A stretch of 64,000 bases of DNA from Eutreptiella sp. 'Long Island Sound 2002' (GCA_964036045.1 OZ038388.1:29595759-29659758); one strand, 5' to 3'; positions 21,301 through 32,693 are shown, counted from the first letter of the stretch. Notes: generated by a model not told the origin, from the sequence alone. Numbers and translations are program-made.

Positions 21301-24300
21301 GCCAGATGGGCAGCAAGTATACATGCCAAATATGGCAAAAAACTGCCAAAAAACGCACAAAATTGACCGTAAATCGTCAAAACGGCACCAGATTGGGCCC
21401 ATGAGGTTGCTTTTCTGACATTTTGGCCCGAGCTGGTCATTTTAAGGGGCTACAACATGATGTAACTTCGCAAGCAAGAGCCAATTGGGAATTCAGCTCC
21501 ATATTTCCGGAGACTGCCCGAAAAACTGCTTCAAACGATCCTAATTCACCAAAACGACCATCGTCGGCCAAAAAGAAGAAAAGTCACGTTCTTAGAATTT
21601 GATTGCGATCATTTTAAGGGGCTGCATTGCAGGGTTTTGAGATGGGCTGTCTTCCAGGGGGGGGGGGTGGCGTAACGTAGTAGTTGGTCACTGCTTCTGG
21701 CGCGGGGTCAGGGGCCCCCAACACCCCGACCCCCACAGAAGCCAGCCCCCTGCGGGGGGGAATTGAACAAGCGGGGGAAAGTTGCACGAGGTGGGGTCGC
21801 ACGGGTTCTCAAATGAGAACGGGGAGGACAAGGAGCACAAAGGCAAAAAGACCATTCAAAGGCGGAGAAGGAGAAATCCATGAAAACACGGGAGCAACGG
21901 CGCCAGCGCCGGCCGCTAGGCTCCGCTTTTGTGGGCCAAGCCCCACAAAAACGGAGCCTAGCGGGTGCTGCCTTCTGCCTCTTGCATAATATGGTTGCCC
22001 CGTCCGCGGAAAAGGCTTGCCAGATGGGCAGCAAGTATACATGCCAAATATGGCGAAAAATATGGCAAAAAACTGCCAAAAAATGCTCAAAATTGACCGT
22101 AAATCATCGAAACGGCACCAGATTTGGCCAATGAGGTTGCTTTCCCGACGTTTTGGCCCGAGCCGGTCATTTTAAGGGGCTACAACATGCTCCAACTTCG
22201 CAAGCAGGAGCCAATACGGAATTCAGCCCCAATTTCCGGAGACTGCCCCAAAAACTACTTAAAACCGTCCTAATTCACCAAAACGAACATCATCGGCCAA
22301 AAAAAAGAAAAGTCGCATTCTTAGAATTCGACTGCGATCATTTTAAGGGGCTGCATTGCAGGGTTTTGAGAAGGGCTGTCTTCCAGGGGGGGGGGGTCGC
22401 GTAACGTTGTAGTTGGTCACTGCTTCTGGCGCGGGGTCAGGGGCCCCCAACACCCCGACCCCCACAGAAGCCAGCCCCCTGCGGGGGGGATTTGAACAAG
22501 CGGGGGGAAATTGCACGAGGTGGGTTCGCACGGTTGCTCAGATGAGAACGGGGAGGACAAGGAGCACAAAGGCAAAAAGACCATTCAAAGGCGGAGAAGG
22601 AGAAAACCATGAAAACACGGGAGCAACGGCGCCAGCGCCGGCCGCTAGGCTCCGTTTTTGTGGGCCAAGCCCCACAAAAACGAAGCCTAGCGGGTGCTGC
22701 TTCGTGCCTCTTGCACAACATGGTTGCACCATTGGCAAAAAGGCTTGCCAGATGGGCAGCAAGTATACATGCCAAATATGGCGAAAAAAATGGCACAAAA
22801 CTGCCAAAAAACGCACAAAATTGATCGTAAATCATCGAAACGGCACTCGATTTGGCCAGTTAGGTTGCTTTTCTGACGTTTTGGCCCGAGCCGGTCATTT
22901 TAAGGGGCTACAACGCAATGTAACTTCGCAAGCAAAAGCCAATACGGAATTCAGCCCCAAATTTTCGGAGACTGCCCGAAAAACTGCTTAAAACGGTCCT
23001 AATTCACCAAAACGACCATCGTCGGCCAAAAAGAAGAAAAGTCGCGTTCTTAGAATTCCATTGCGATCATTTTAAGGGGCTGCATTGCAGGGTTTTGAAA
23101 AGGGCTGTCTTCCAGGGGGGGGGGGGTGGCGTAACGTGGTAGTTGGTCACTGCTTCTGGCGCGGGGTCAGGGGCCCCCAACACCCCGACCCCCACAGAAG
23201 CCAGCCCCCTGCGGGGGGGATTTGAACAAGCGGGGGAAAGATGCACGAGGTGGGGTCGCACGGATGCTCAGATGAGAACAGGGAGGACCAGGAGCACAAA
23301 GGCAAAAAGACCATTCATAGGCGGACAAGGAGAAAACCATGAAAACACGGGAGCAACGGCGCCAGCGCCGGCCGCTAGGCTCCGTTTTTGTGGGCCAAGC
23401 CCCACAAAAACGTAGCCTAGCGGGTGCTGCCTCTTGCCTCTTGCACAATATGGTTGCCCCGTTGGCAGAAAAGGTTTGCCAGATGGGCAGCAAGTATACA
23501 TGCCAAATATGGCGAAAAAAATGGCAAAAATCTGCCTAAAAACGCACAAAATTCACCGTAAATCATCAAAAAGGCACCTGACTTGGCCAATTAGGTTGCT
23601 TTTCTGACGTTTTGGCCCGAGTCGGTCATTTTAAGGGGCTACAACATGATGTAACTTCGCAAGCAAGAGGCAATACGGAATTCAGCCCCAAATTTTCGGA
23701 GACTGCCTCAAAAGCTGCTTAAAACAGTCCTAATTCACCAAAACGACCATCATCGGCCCAAAAGGAGAAACTTCGCGTTCTTAGAATTCGATTGCGATTA
23801 TTTTAAGGGGCTGCATTGCAGGGTTTTGAGAAGGGCTGTCTTCCAGGGGGGGGGGGTCGCGTAACGTAGTAGTTGGTCACTGCTTCTGGCGCGGGGTCAG
23901 GGGCCCCCAACACCCCGACCCCCACAGAAGCCAGCCCCCTGCGGGGGGGATTTGAACAAGCGGGGGGAAATTGCACGAGGTGGGGTCGCACGGGTGCTCA
24001 GATGAGAACGGGGAGGACAAGGAGCACAAAGGCAAAAAGACCATTCAAAGGCGGAGAAGGAGAAAACCATCAAAACACGGGAGCAACGGCGCCAGCGCCG
24101 GCCGCTAGGCTCCGTTTTTGTGGGCCAAGCCCCACAAAAACGAAGCCTAGCGGGAGCTGCCTCCTGCCTTTTGCACAATATGGTTGCCCTATTCGCAGAA
24201 AAGGCTTGCCAGATGGGGAGCAAGTATACATGCCAAATATGGCGAAAAAAAATGGCAGAAAACTGCCAAAAAACGCGTAAAATTGACCGTAAATCATCGA

Positions 24301-24765
24301 AACGGCACCAGATTTGGCCAATGAGGTTGCTTTTCTGACGTTTTGGCCCGAGCTGGTCATTTTAAGGGGCTACAACATGATGTAACTTCGCAAGCAAGAA
24401 CCAATACGGAATTCAGCCCCAAATTTTCGGAGACTGCCCGAAAAACTGCTTAAAACAGTCCTAATTCACCAAAACAACCATCGTCGGCCAAAAAGAAGAA
24501 AAGTCGCATTCTTAGAATTCGATTGCGATCATTTTAAGGGGCTGCATTGCGGGGTTTTGAGAAGGGCTGTCTTTCAGGGGGGGGGGGTCGCGTAACGTAG
24601 TAGTTGGTCACTGCTTCTGGCGCGGGGTCAGGGGCCCCTCACACCCCGACCCCCACAGAAGCCAGCCCCCTGCGGGGGGGATTTGAACGAGTTGCAACCG
24701 ACAAGCGTTCGTGGCAACATACAGAGCAGGCTTGCATGCCTCTCCGAGGGTGATTGTGTTTACAC

Positions 24766-24942
24766 CATGGTTTGCGGCTGCACGCTGAGTCTTTTCTTGA
24801 GACAGGCTCTCGGCGACGGCTTGCTCCAACAGCGACGCATTTTTTGGCAAAGGATAGACAGTTACTGGGCAAGAGGGAGGTTGTGGGGTTGCGGTGGCTT
24901 TGGTAGTACTCGGCTTGGCCTTTGGCGCAGTGCTCAAAACCT
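24766..24942 (-). CDS. Candidate exon next to the satellite edge, unknown product
   Basis: On the minus strand an acceptor (GGTTGACAG) precedes 24942 and a donor (CCATG|GTGTAA) follows 24766, enclosing 177 bases open in one frame. The peptide starts in an Ala/Thr/Pro/Lys-rich linker and ends in a helical-looking stretch (LLEQAVAESLSQEK). The frame stays open beyond the donor up to the truncated satellite unit. I do not recognise the family. Either this is an exon of a gene that the array has invaded, or a chance frame. Confidence 0.3.
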
Positions 24943-26414
24943 CTGTCAACCATGATTTGCACCTTCATTTTGCGCCACGCATTCTGATACATAAATTCGT
25001 AGGCAAATTTTCAAACAACAATTCTGTCAAAAAAATTTCAAATTTCATGCAGTATTAACAACCCTTCTCTTCAATGAAGCGTGGCTCCGGAATTGGTAAT
25101 CCGCAATGCGCGCGGTGCGAGATTTCAGCGCTGATTATTCTGCAGCATTTGGATTTTTCAAAAATTGCATTTACAGTTCTAAACTTTCATATTTCAACTA
25201 CTAGTCTGACAATTCTTTGATTGCCAGCATTAATCGCATCCATCTGCTACATTTGTACACTATCGCCCTAGTTATTGGTCCGTTTACCTTATGGCGTTTT
25301 TAAAATCAGAAACATTGCTTTTACACACATGACATGCATGCACTAATATATTCATATGCAAACAAGTTGGAAGGTTGGTGTGTTTGCCATGAATTTCTCC
25401 TCACATGCGCATAAATTGCTTTTTGTCTCAGAGATGCTACCGATGCACTGATATGGCAATTGCGTCCCTGCTTCTCAGTAGCAAAGCCCACCCCTTTGAT
25501 TGGGCGGGGCCGCTCAACGATTTAAGGCCGATATGGGCAATGTTTTCTGAAAATATTCATCGAAACAAGCTGAACGGTCTTGTTCACCAAACACCACAAA
25601 AGAAACGTTTCAAAAATGGCGCTTGGTTTTGCAGTTGTGCCGAAAAGCCTTCACTCAGATCAAGCAATTGCAAAAACATGGGTCAAATATGCGAAAGAAA
25701 TGAATAAAATGAAGCACCATCTTACTTTAATTTTGTCGGACTGGTTTTGAAATTACATCCAACGACTGATTTTATGAGCATAATCGTAATTAAGGTCCTT
25801 GACAGATTAATTTTCCGGCTAGTTACAGCAGGCAAGCCACAAGCCACAAGAGATGGAAAAATTATTTATCCGGCATGCCGTTTCAAACTGTTTTTACATA
25901 TTGATAGCCATGTCAAATGGCTTTTCTCAACTTGGTTTCAAAAATAAAAATTGGGGTAGCTCACCGTGGCTAAAAAGGGGGTCATGCCTGGCCATTTGCA
26001 ACCTAGTTTTGCCCACACAATTTAGCGGTGTTTACAAATGGGGCATCCATTGGACGCAAATGAACCATGGTTGAGGCACATTGCAAGCATGGCACTCTGC
26101 TATGTGTGTTTTTGTGTATGGCCATTCTTCCACGCCATTGACACCGAATGTTCCCAACCAAGAACAGACCATATCTTGGGCTACCTGGCTCAACATAACA
26201 TTCCGACAACTCTTGCCTCATCCACAACCACTCACTTTTGTGTTTTTTATTCCTCCCAATCCCCTAAATAGATACCTTCAGCGGTGCTCGTTGTGCTTTC
26301 ACCCTGTGCAAGCAAGCTGCAGCCTAAATAGGTGCGCGTCAAAATAGGACATTTTTGCTTGTGGGATGCCCAAGCAAACGGTTCTAGTTTATCTTCATGG
26401 GGTCCCAAGAAGCA
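24943..26414. other. Spacer with a dispersed-repeat fragment
   Basis: No coding sequence supported. The stretch around 26156-26245 shares AACAGACCATATCTTGGG and nearby flanks with 42141-42230, marking a dispersed repeat. Confidence 0.4.
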
Positions 26415-26954
26415 CTAAGACGAGCCTCTTTGGGAAATGGTGGAAAGTGGGTCCCAAGTTTTTTGGACCATTTGGGATGTACAACCGTGAAAATTTGTAA
26501 CTGGACCAGAAATATGGACCCCACACAACCATGTTATTGCACATCTTCTACCCTTACGTAGAGAACAAAATCCTTTCGTAAAAAACAAGTGTACTTGTTT
26601 CAGCTGCCTCGATGCAGGATGTGTGAAATAGACCCTTTTGAGCCCTTTTGTGCGAACATTGAAGCCTCCTCCATGTAGAGGCTTGCACTGCTCAACATAA
26701 TGAAGAGGATATCCATTTGTGAGATCTGCTTGCACAAATTGGTGCTGTGAAATCTTTGCGTGGTGTTTCGTCGGAGCTTTCACCATCTTCATGGTTTTCC
26801 GATGGAACATGGCGTTGCCACTTGTGAACAAATCATTCAGCTGAAACCCAAACAGCCACTGACTACTTGGGCCACTCATTCTTTGCCAAAGCTGTGCACT
26901 GACAACAAGCACATCCATCCCACTGTTTCTGCTGTTCAGTAGGGAAGTTGTCAT
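26415..26954 (-). CDS. Hypothetical protein frame, 179 codons
   Basis: An open frame from ATG 26954 to a stop at 26415. The composition is balanced, with no low-complexity runs, but I recognise no domain. Its ATG overlaps the TGA of the preceding minus-strand frame (26951-27160) in an ATGA arrangement, and a further short frame lies upstream at 27274-27474. Two or three protein-like frames stepping through different phases suggest either a frameshifted old gene or retroelement relic, or exons whose splice sites I have not placed. Confidence 0.3.
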   Translation of the reverse strand: MTTSLLNSRNSGMDVLVVSAQLWQRMSGPSSQWLFGFQLNDLFTSGNAMFHRKTMKMVKAPTKHHAKISQHQFVQADLTNGYPLHYVEQCKPLHGGGFNVRTKGLKRVYFTHPASRQLKQVHLFFTKGFCSLRKGRRCAITWLCGVHISGPVTNFHGCTSQMVQKTWDPLSTISQRGSS

Positions 26955-27160
26955 CGCAATCTGCGAGCCATCCAGGAAGCCTCAGACAATTTTTTGGTTT
27001 TTTCATGTTGGGCAGCCTGACTTGCGATTAGTGGGGCCAAAAAGAGCTTCCTGCAGGGTTCGTCATTATCACACTTCTGAACATGGCCCCCATGTTCCAG
27101 AAAAACCTTTTGTGCATAACAGTAAATCGGGTTGGAGCAACGTGGCTGGCCATTATTCAC
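26951..27160 (-). pseudogene. Short frame upstream of and overlapping the 179-codon frame
   Basis: A 69-codon minus-strand frame ending in a TGA that overlaps the ATG of the next frame. It has a Cys/His-containing middle (KCDNDEPCRK) and a basic end. It may be the upstream part of the same coding unit, separated by a frameshift. Function unknown. Confidence 0.2.
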
Positions 27161-27896
27161 GTTTCATTGGTGTGATGTACGGAGGCAAGTCCTTCAGGCT
27201 TCGAACACACACGTGTGGCCACGTTGGGCGCCTTAATACGATCAACACCACGCCTGGGAGAGGCACAAGGTGTTCAGGACGTTGATTGGTTCTGTACCTC
27301 GCCAACATTTTCGGTCCAGTGCTCGTGTCTAAAAGCCCTTCCAAAAATTATGGTGTCCAACAGTTGTTGCGGCACACTTCCAAATACTTCTTTCGAATAC
27401 GAAGGACAAAACTTCGTGTTCCGAATTTCTCTGTTTCCGTCCGTTCCCGACTCATCTGACGGAAGGCGGATCACCTGGAATTTGGGCCCTTGATTTACAG
27501 CTCATGCTCGTGGACGACCAACATGGCGGTTGTGTTCGCTCAGACACATGACAGAAAGGCGCTTCACGGTTTTTTTTCGCTAAGCAGTCGCGCACCCCAA
27601 AAAGTCGCCGACCACGGGCCCACATGCACCTTTGCGCGTGAGTCAACCAAAACCCCATAATTGGATGCCACTGGAGCTTCCGAAGCTTTCCGAGCTTTCA
27701 TAATTTCCCTGGGAAGCCCAAGCACAGCCAAGTGCTCGACAGCTTCCCGAGTTTTCATAAATTTTCCTGAAACGCTGGGCACAGTTTGCGATACGTATTC
27801 ACTCGCGCACGAACGCACGGGCACAGCACAAAAATACTTGTAGGTGTCATATCAAACGGGTTCTGCCACCTCCTCTCGTTCACTTGCTCCCCATAC

Positions 27897-28376
27897 TTAG
27901 AAGTCGTAAACCTCAGAGAACACGAACTTCTTAGCGCCCAGAGGAAGGGGCTCGTTCTTCTTCTGCACGGTCATGGCAGGCTTGGGCTGTGCCGGCAGAC
28001 GCTTGATTCTCTGGCCAACACCAGTGCACCTGACTCGCTCGTTGTGCCTGACACGCGCCTTGAACTCCTCCTGGCAGCGAGACTTCCGCACGTGCTCCGT
28101 ACGCACGGTGACTTTCTTCTGCATAATACGACCCCTCACACGCTTGTTAACAAGCACACCGAGAGCACGTGGAGTGACGTTCCAAACTCGGCCAGTCTTG
28201 CCCTGGTAGAATTTGTAAGGCGCACCCTTGTGCACTGCAGAGTTGTTGCAAATGTCAACGTAGTCTCCGATCTTGAAAATCGCCAAATAGGTCGTCAAAG
28301 ACGGACGACCATGGCAACGGAAGCCTTTCGAGAAAAGGTCACGAGTACGTGCCTTAAGACCCCACGAGTGTGGCAT
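27897..28376 (-). CDS. RPL21: 60S ribosomal protein eL21
   Basis: A complete intronless gene of 159 codons, ATG at 28376-28374 and TAA at 27899-27897. The product is the large-subunit ribosomal protein eL21, which binds rRNA on the solvent side of the cytosolic 60S subunit. The family signature is present along its whole length: RTRDLFSKGFR at the N-terminus, TTYLAIFKIGDYVDI, then HKGAPYKFYQGKTGRVWNV (the core KGMPHKxYHGKTGRVxNV region), GVLVNKRVRGRI, and VRTEHVRKSRCQEEF. Length agrees with other eL21 proteins (about 160). I chose the ATG giving MPHSWGLKARTRD because it aligns with the conserved N-terminus; an in-frame start seven codons upstream is not needed. A possible acceptor (CCTTGCAG) 5-13 bases before the ATG could mark a 5'-UTR intron. 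The frame is intact, so this is probably a working gene; a processed copy cannot be ruled out because introns are absent. Confidence 0.97.
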   Translation of the reverse strand: MPHSWGLKARTRDLFSKGFRCHGRPSLTTYLAIFKIGDYVDICNNSAVHKGAPYKFYQGKTGRVWNVTPRALGVLVNKRVRGRIMQKKVTVRTEHVRKSRCQEEFKARVRHNERVRCTGVGQRIKRLPAQPKPAMTVQKKNEPLPLGAKKFVFSEVYDF

Positions 28377-30170
28377 TCTGTCCCCTGCAAGGCACACATC
28401 GAAATAGACACTGTCTCAAAATTTGCCAAGCAACCACGCGGTGGTTGATCACGTAAAGTGTCAAAAATGGCACGGATCCAAATTGAAATCCATGTTTTGC
28501 AGTCTCTCTCTCAAAGCACAGAAAATTTGTGAGAAGAGGAGGTCGCGTAGGATAATCTCGGCCGACGCAACGCCGCAATTTCTGAACGTTTTGGACAGCT
28601 GTTTGGATAACTGCAGTCGCCTCCTGACAGTGCCACTGAGTGCACAGCTCATCATCAGCATTCAGCGGTGTAAGTCAGAAGAATACTAGTCAGTACCAAT
28701 CCTAGAAGCAGGGCTGAACAAATATATCAATGCTCAACAGTCAAACGACAGCAAGCATAACTACTGACCTAGGAATAACAATGGTCAAGTTTAAACATTG
28801 GATTTTAAAACAAGTATACACATTAAACTGATCTTAACTTAATTCAAACAAAACCATTTTTCGTTGCGAAACAAGAAACAAATTTTTGAACTAGGAAAGA
28901 AACAGTTTGCGAAATAAACCTTGTTTTGTTCCAAACAAAACGGACTTTTTAGTGTATTGCTATTGTATTATTTTTCTCTTATTTAATTGTTTTTCTGCTT
29001 CGCATCCCTTTGCTTGCACTTTTTTGTTATGTCTATGATTCTCTACTTGTTTTCCGGCCAAGGTATCCTAAATGGACCCATGTAGAAAAATTCAACAAAA
29101 TGTTTCTCTTCTACCAAAACCACAGTCCACATTTAAGAACAAAAGTTCTGTTTTTAGTCTATACAGTAGGCCGCTTTTTAATCCTTACTGGCTGTTTCGC
29201 ACTACGGAAATGGCTCTTGCATGCGGTTAATGGTACAATTTGGGACCCAAATGACTCATTTGCAACCCTATTGTATCTCATTTGTTGCGAAAAATCAATG
29301 GTTGTGTGTGTGAGGTTTGGACCCAGCTTTACCTATCTATTGGAAGAACTGGTTATCCGCCATGATTGGATGGTAATTTCAAAACAATGGACACTATCGG
29401 TTTTTTTAAAAGATAATTTAAACTAAAAAATCAGACTGGTTCCAAAGTGTGGGAACGTTTTCCCACCAAACGGGGGCCTCGGTAGGAATAACCGGTGGTC
29501 TATGGTAAAATACAACTTCGGAAGTAATTTTCAAGCTTGCATTCGACTTGTAGGGTCTCTGGTAGTGTCATTGATGGCTAGAAAAATATTAATGGGGAGC
29601 AAGTAATCGGAAAACTTGGCTTTTGACGTCACTTTCTTTAAACTGTTAATCGGCAAAACTTGTTGTTTTTATAAAAAGTAATTGAGGCTTCAAACATGAT
29701 TAATTTAAAAGTTTTAGCTTGGACAATAGTTTCTATCTTGCATTTGCCACTTGCAACACAATGCAAAATGCTTCTTTTTGACTTGTAAAATCGCCCTATT
29801 CTTCGATCACGGCGTGCTATATATGGTTCATTTGCAACCCATTTAGCAATGGCAAAATTTACCAACACCATCTTTGCACAGTAGCTTCCATATTGAAACT
29901 TTTTGACAATAAAGCTAGAAGCTACAACCGCGTCCCTCCGCATCCAAGGCGCCCTCACCAATGAATCCACCTGCTGTGATGGCAAAGATCAAGGTAGATT
30001 TTGGTGTTTTTGACAAGGCACCCAAAAGAAGCATAGGATGACTGGAATGCCAAATTTGGATTTATTACGTAATTTAGGAGGTGTGCTATCATTTTGGCCT
30101 AACAACATGAAGAAACATCTTTTGTTGGAGTTGCATGAAACAAAGTAACATTTTGTATGATGGTGTAGAT
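28377..30170. other. AT-rich spacer upstream of eL21
   Basis: The eL21 promoter and 5' UTR must lie in the first few hundred bases. Frames of 138 codons (29010-29426, plus) and 115 codons (29638-29985, minus) exist in AT-rich DNA without recognisable features; I leave them uncalled. A 66-codon minus frame at 28461-28661 is protein-like but unsupported. Confidence 0.35.
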
Positions 30171-30335
30171 ACTTACATGTACCGGAACAACTCGCTGTGT
30201 TACTTGCGTCTAATGGCCCATATAATGTTCCGGTAGACGTATAAAATTCTACTTACGTCTAGCGGAATAAGTGTTACGTGTAGCGGAATATTATAACCAT
30301 ACCGAATTTAACATTATAATGTTCCGCTAGACGTA
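30171..30335. repeat. Cluster of alternating 15-18 bp motifs
   Basis: Variants of ACTTACGTCTAGCGGAAT and its reverse complement occur at 30171 (ACTTACATGTACCGGAAC), 30227 (reverse, GTTCCGGTAGACGTA), 30251, 30273 and 30321 (reverse, GTTCCGCTAGACGTA). Neighbouring inverted copies form two stem-loops with single mismatches. It could be a MITE remnant or a binding-site cluster. Confidence 0.6.
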
Positions 30336-31358
30336 TTGGGACGTACATCTCAGCCCGCTATAGGGATTCCTCGCCCTGCGGCACGCAGCAGAAGCCTCCA
30401 TGTAGTAGCAGTGTCGAATCCTTTGGCTACAAGAAAAAGAATAGGCAGCTAGGCATGCTGGTATGGGACCATTAGCAGTGGCTTTTACATTTCGCACTTG
30501 TTCATTGCATTTGTTCGCTCCGGGCCCCAACGGCATAGCGCCACATTTGCTGCGGTCGCTTCAAAATACCTTGAAATGAGACTTGTACCCCGCAGTCCTC
30601 CATGTGCGGCATACAAAAAACAAACCGAAAGAGTGGCTCACGACTTGTATCAGCATGCTATATAAAAAAGCGGACACACAAAGGGTCACCAATTACCAAC
30701 GGGCCATTTCGGGGGGGGCAGATTGCCCATTCAAGCTGAGAGGCGGGGTTTTACTTGACAGCGGGAGGGGCTAGCAGAGCTGGATCAAGGTGCACCAGGT
30801 GAGAGAGCAAATTTACAAGCACATACAACTTCTTGTGGATCAATTGGGTGTCCTAATATGGAAAGTGTGGCCCTTTTCGAAAAACTGCACTGTGCCAACG
30901 AAGTCAATCTCTGATTGGAGTGCAGCTGGACTGTCCATTGGAAGCGTACTTTTTGGCCATGGACATGGCCTTCAGGGACCTGGCAAGTTACTCCATACTT
31001 TGGTATGGCACGAGTTCGGAAACACATGCTACTACTTGCCCATCCCCGAAAGCTATAATGTACGAGGAGCAAAAATGTTTCGTCGTTCTTTACATGTGCA
31101 AGAAAAGCCAAACTAGATGCATGGTTTACACACCCACCACCCCTTCCTATTTTGAGCAGCAGATTGCTTGATGTACAGCAAAAGTTTTCGAAAATTCACC
31201 CGCCAGTGATGTGCAATCAACTTGCCCAGAATTCACCAGAAAACTCAGAGGTGTAGAAAAAAATTGAGAAAAATTGGACCTTTTTTTTTACGGTGTTTGC
31301 TGTGCTGCAAGTGCCACTGGGGAAAACCACCATTGAGGCTTTTTGGTTCGACGCCCGT
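30336..31358. other. Spacer, no gene supported
   Basis: Open frames of about 108 codons exist on both strands around 30785-31116, but being the same segment read both ways neither is supported. Nothing else seen. Confidence 0.3.
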
Positions 31359-31468
31359 GATCACACAATGCAACGTGTCACCTAACCCTAACCTGCAGAA
31401 TTAAAAAGTGTCCGATCACACAATGCAGCATGTCTCCTAACCCTAACCTACAGAATTAAAAAGCGTAA
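31359..31468. repeat. Tandem pair of a 55-bp unit with CCCTAACCCTAA
   Basis: GATCACACAATGCA begins at 31359 and again at 31414; both units contain CCTAACCCTAACCT followed by AGAATTAAAAAG. A short telomere-type repeat is embedded in a duplicated unit. Confidence 0.85.
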
Positions 31469-32593
31469 AACTCAATGCAAACTGTCCCTGTGCAGAAATA
31501 AACAATGTGGAATTTCTTCACTGTGGCTCCTGCCAGTGGGTTCAGAATCGCACGGGGGATTTACAGGGGGGGTTCATTGCATGGGACCAATCATGGGCAG
31601 TGTCAGAAAAGATAAAAATTGTGTGATCGATCCTCCATGGGTAGTCCCCCATCTATGTCCATTGTGCATTGCCCTACACATGTTAAGACATTGGGCAAGT
31701 AATGATCATAATGATGTAGGTTGAGGGTTTTGGAGGGGGTTTGGGACATTGCCCTCAGATGTTGCTGCTCTCGTGGCAGTTGGCTGTGGTTACATGGGGA
31801 GGGTCGCAAAGCCTCAATCTATGTTATTTATATAAGGCCCAGCCCCACACGAATCCCCCCCCAATTGCATATTACATTTGGTGCTACTTAGAAATATCTT
31901 ACAGTTCATGTGTGCAACTGCTGGAATTATCTTTTTCCCTTGTGGTGAATGGGGAACAAAATCTTACCTCTCTTTTTATGTGTATTCGAAATGCTCGGAA
32001 TTGAACGGGGAATTCAAAAATTCCCAAACCCTGAATGAATGAATGCTTTGCAACATGTGCACGTCCGCATTGCGTCTAACCCCCCAAACCCCTGATTTTG
32101 CATTTCACTGTTCCAAATTATTTCAGCCTCTTTCGAGTATGTCGACAGTGTTGTTCCAGTTTCATATTTGTTTGAGGTTCAATCGGGTCTGACTTGGAGA
32201 ATAAAGATGCACTCATGTCAGATTGTGGGGTGCATTGCAATTTTTCTGCATTTGTCTTTGTTTCTGTATTTTTTTCAAATGTGTCTCTCAAATTCATGAG
32301 GTTTCACCCCCCTCCGGACCCCTGTATTTACCATCCCCCCCCCTCCCCCTATGTCAATGCCCCCCTCCGGAAAGAAGAATCACCCCCCCCTGAGTTTTCA
32401 CTGCAAATCACAAATGTGCAATTGCAACATTTCACCTCATCATGTACCCTCCTATTTGGATCAGTGGTCAGTTTGAGGTGGCGGCAGTACCATTGCTGGG
32501 TTGTAGGCCCACCATGCAGATCACCAATGCGCATGGGATTGTTAGTTTGATATTTCCAATGACAGGGATGGGTCTCCCTTGTGCACATGTGCC

Positions 32594-32660
32594 AAACACA
32601 CACACACACACACACACATACATACACAAACACACACACGCACACAAACCATTGTGGACA
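32594..32660. repeat. (CA)n microsatellite
   Basis: Runs of CA with a few interruptions (CATACATACACAAA). Confidence 0.95.
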
Positions 32661-32693
32661 CCCCCCCCACACACACCCTGGCCTGGCCCAAAC

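Larger units (their letters stand above)
15084..24687. repeat. Satellite array, 719-732 bp unit, about 13.2 copies
   Basis: The anchor GGGGCTGCA begins at 15086, 15809, 16538, 17267, 17999, 18730, 19460, 20179, 20899, 21618, 22347, 23076, 23807 and 24538, giving periods of 723, 729, 729, 732, 731, 730, 719, 720, 719, 729, 729, 731 and 731 bp. The first unit head (15086-15200) is diverged; the last unit stops after about 150 bp at 24687. Each unit has, in order: a run of about 10-12 G, a GC-rich imperfect palindrome (CTTCTG ... CAGAAG), a hairpin of about 23 bp stem, an A-rich stretch with repeated TGGCAAAA/TGCCAAAA, and two copies of the sub-motif TCATTTTAAGGGGCT(A/G)CA about 165 bp apart. 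Frames are open on both strands in every unit, but they follow the repeat, shift with indels and have no protein family features; I read them as non-coding. Confidence 0.97.

Noticed and set aside
15112-24360. Many open frames of 60-190 codons on both strands inside the satellite
   Set aside because: They repeat with each unit, shift phase with indels, exist on both strands of the same bases and have no family features. Open reading follows from the repeat's composition.
15084-24687. CRISPR-like array
   Set aside because: Units of 720-730 bp with no short repeat/unique spacer alternation; eukaryotic satellite.
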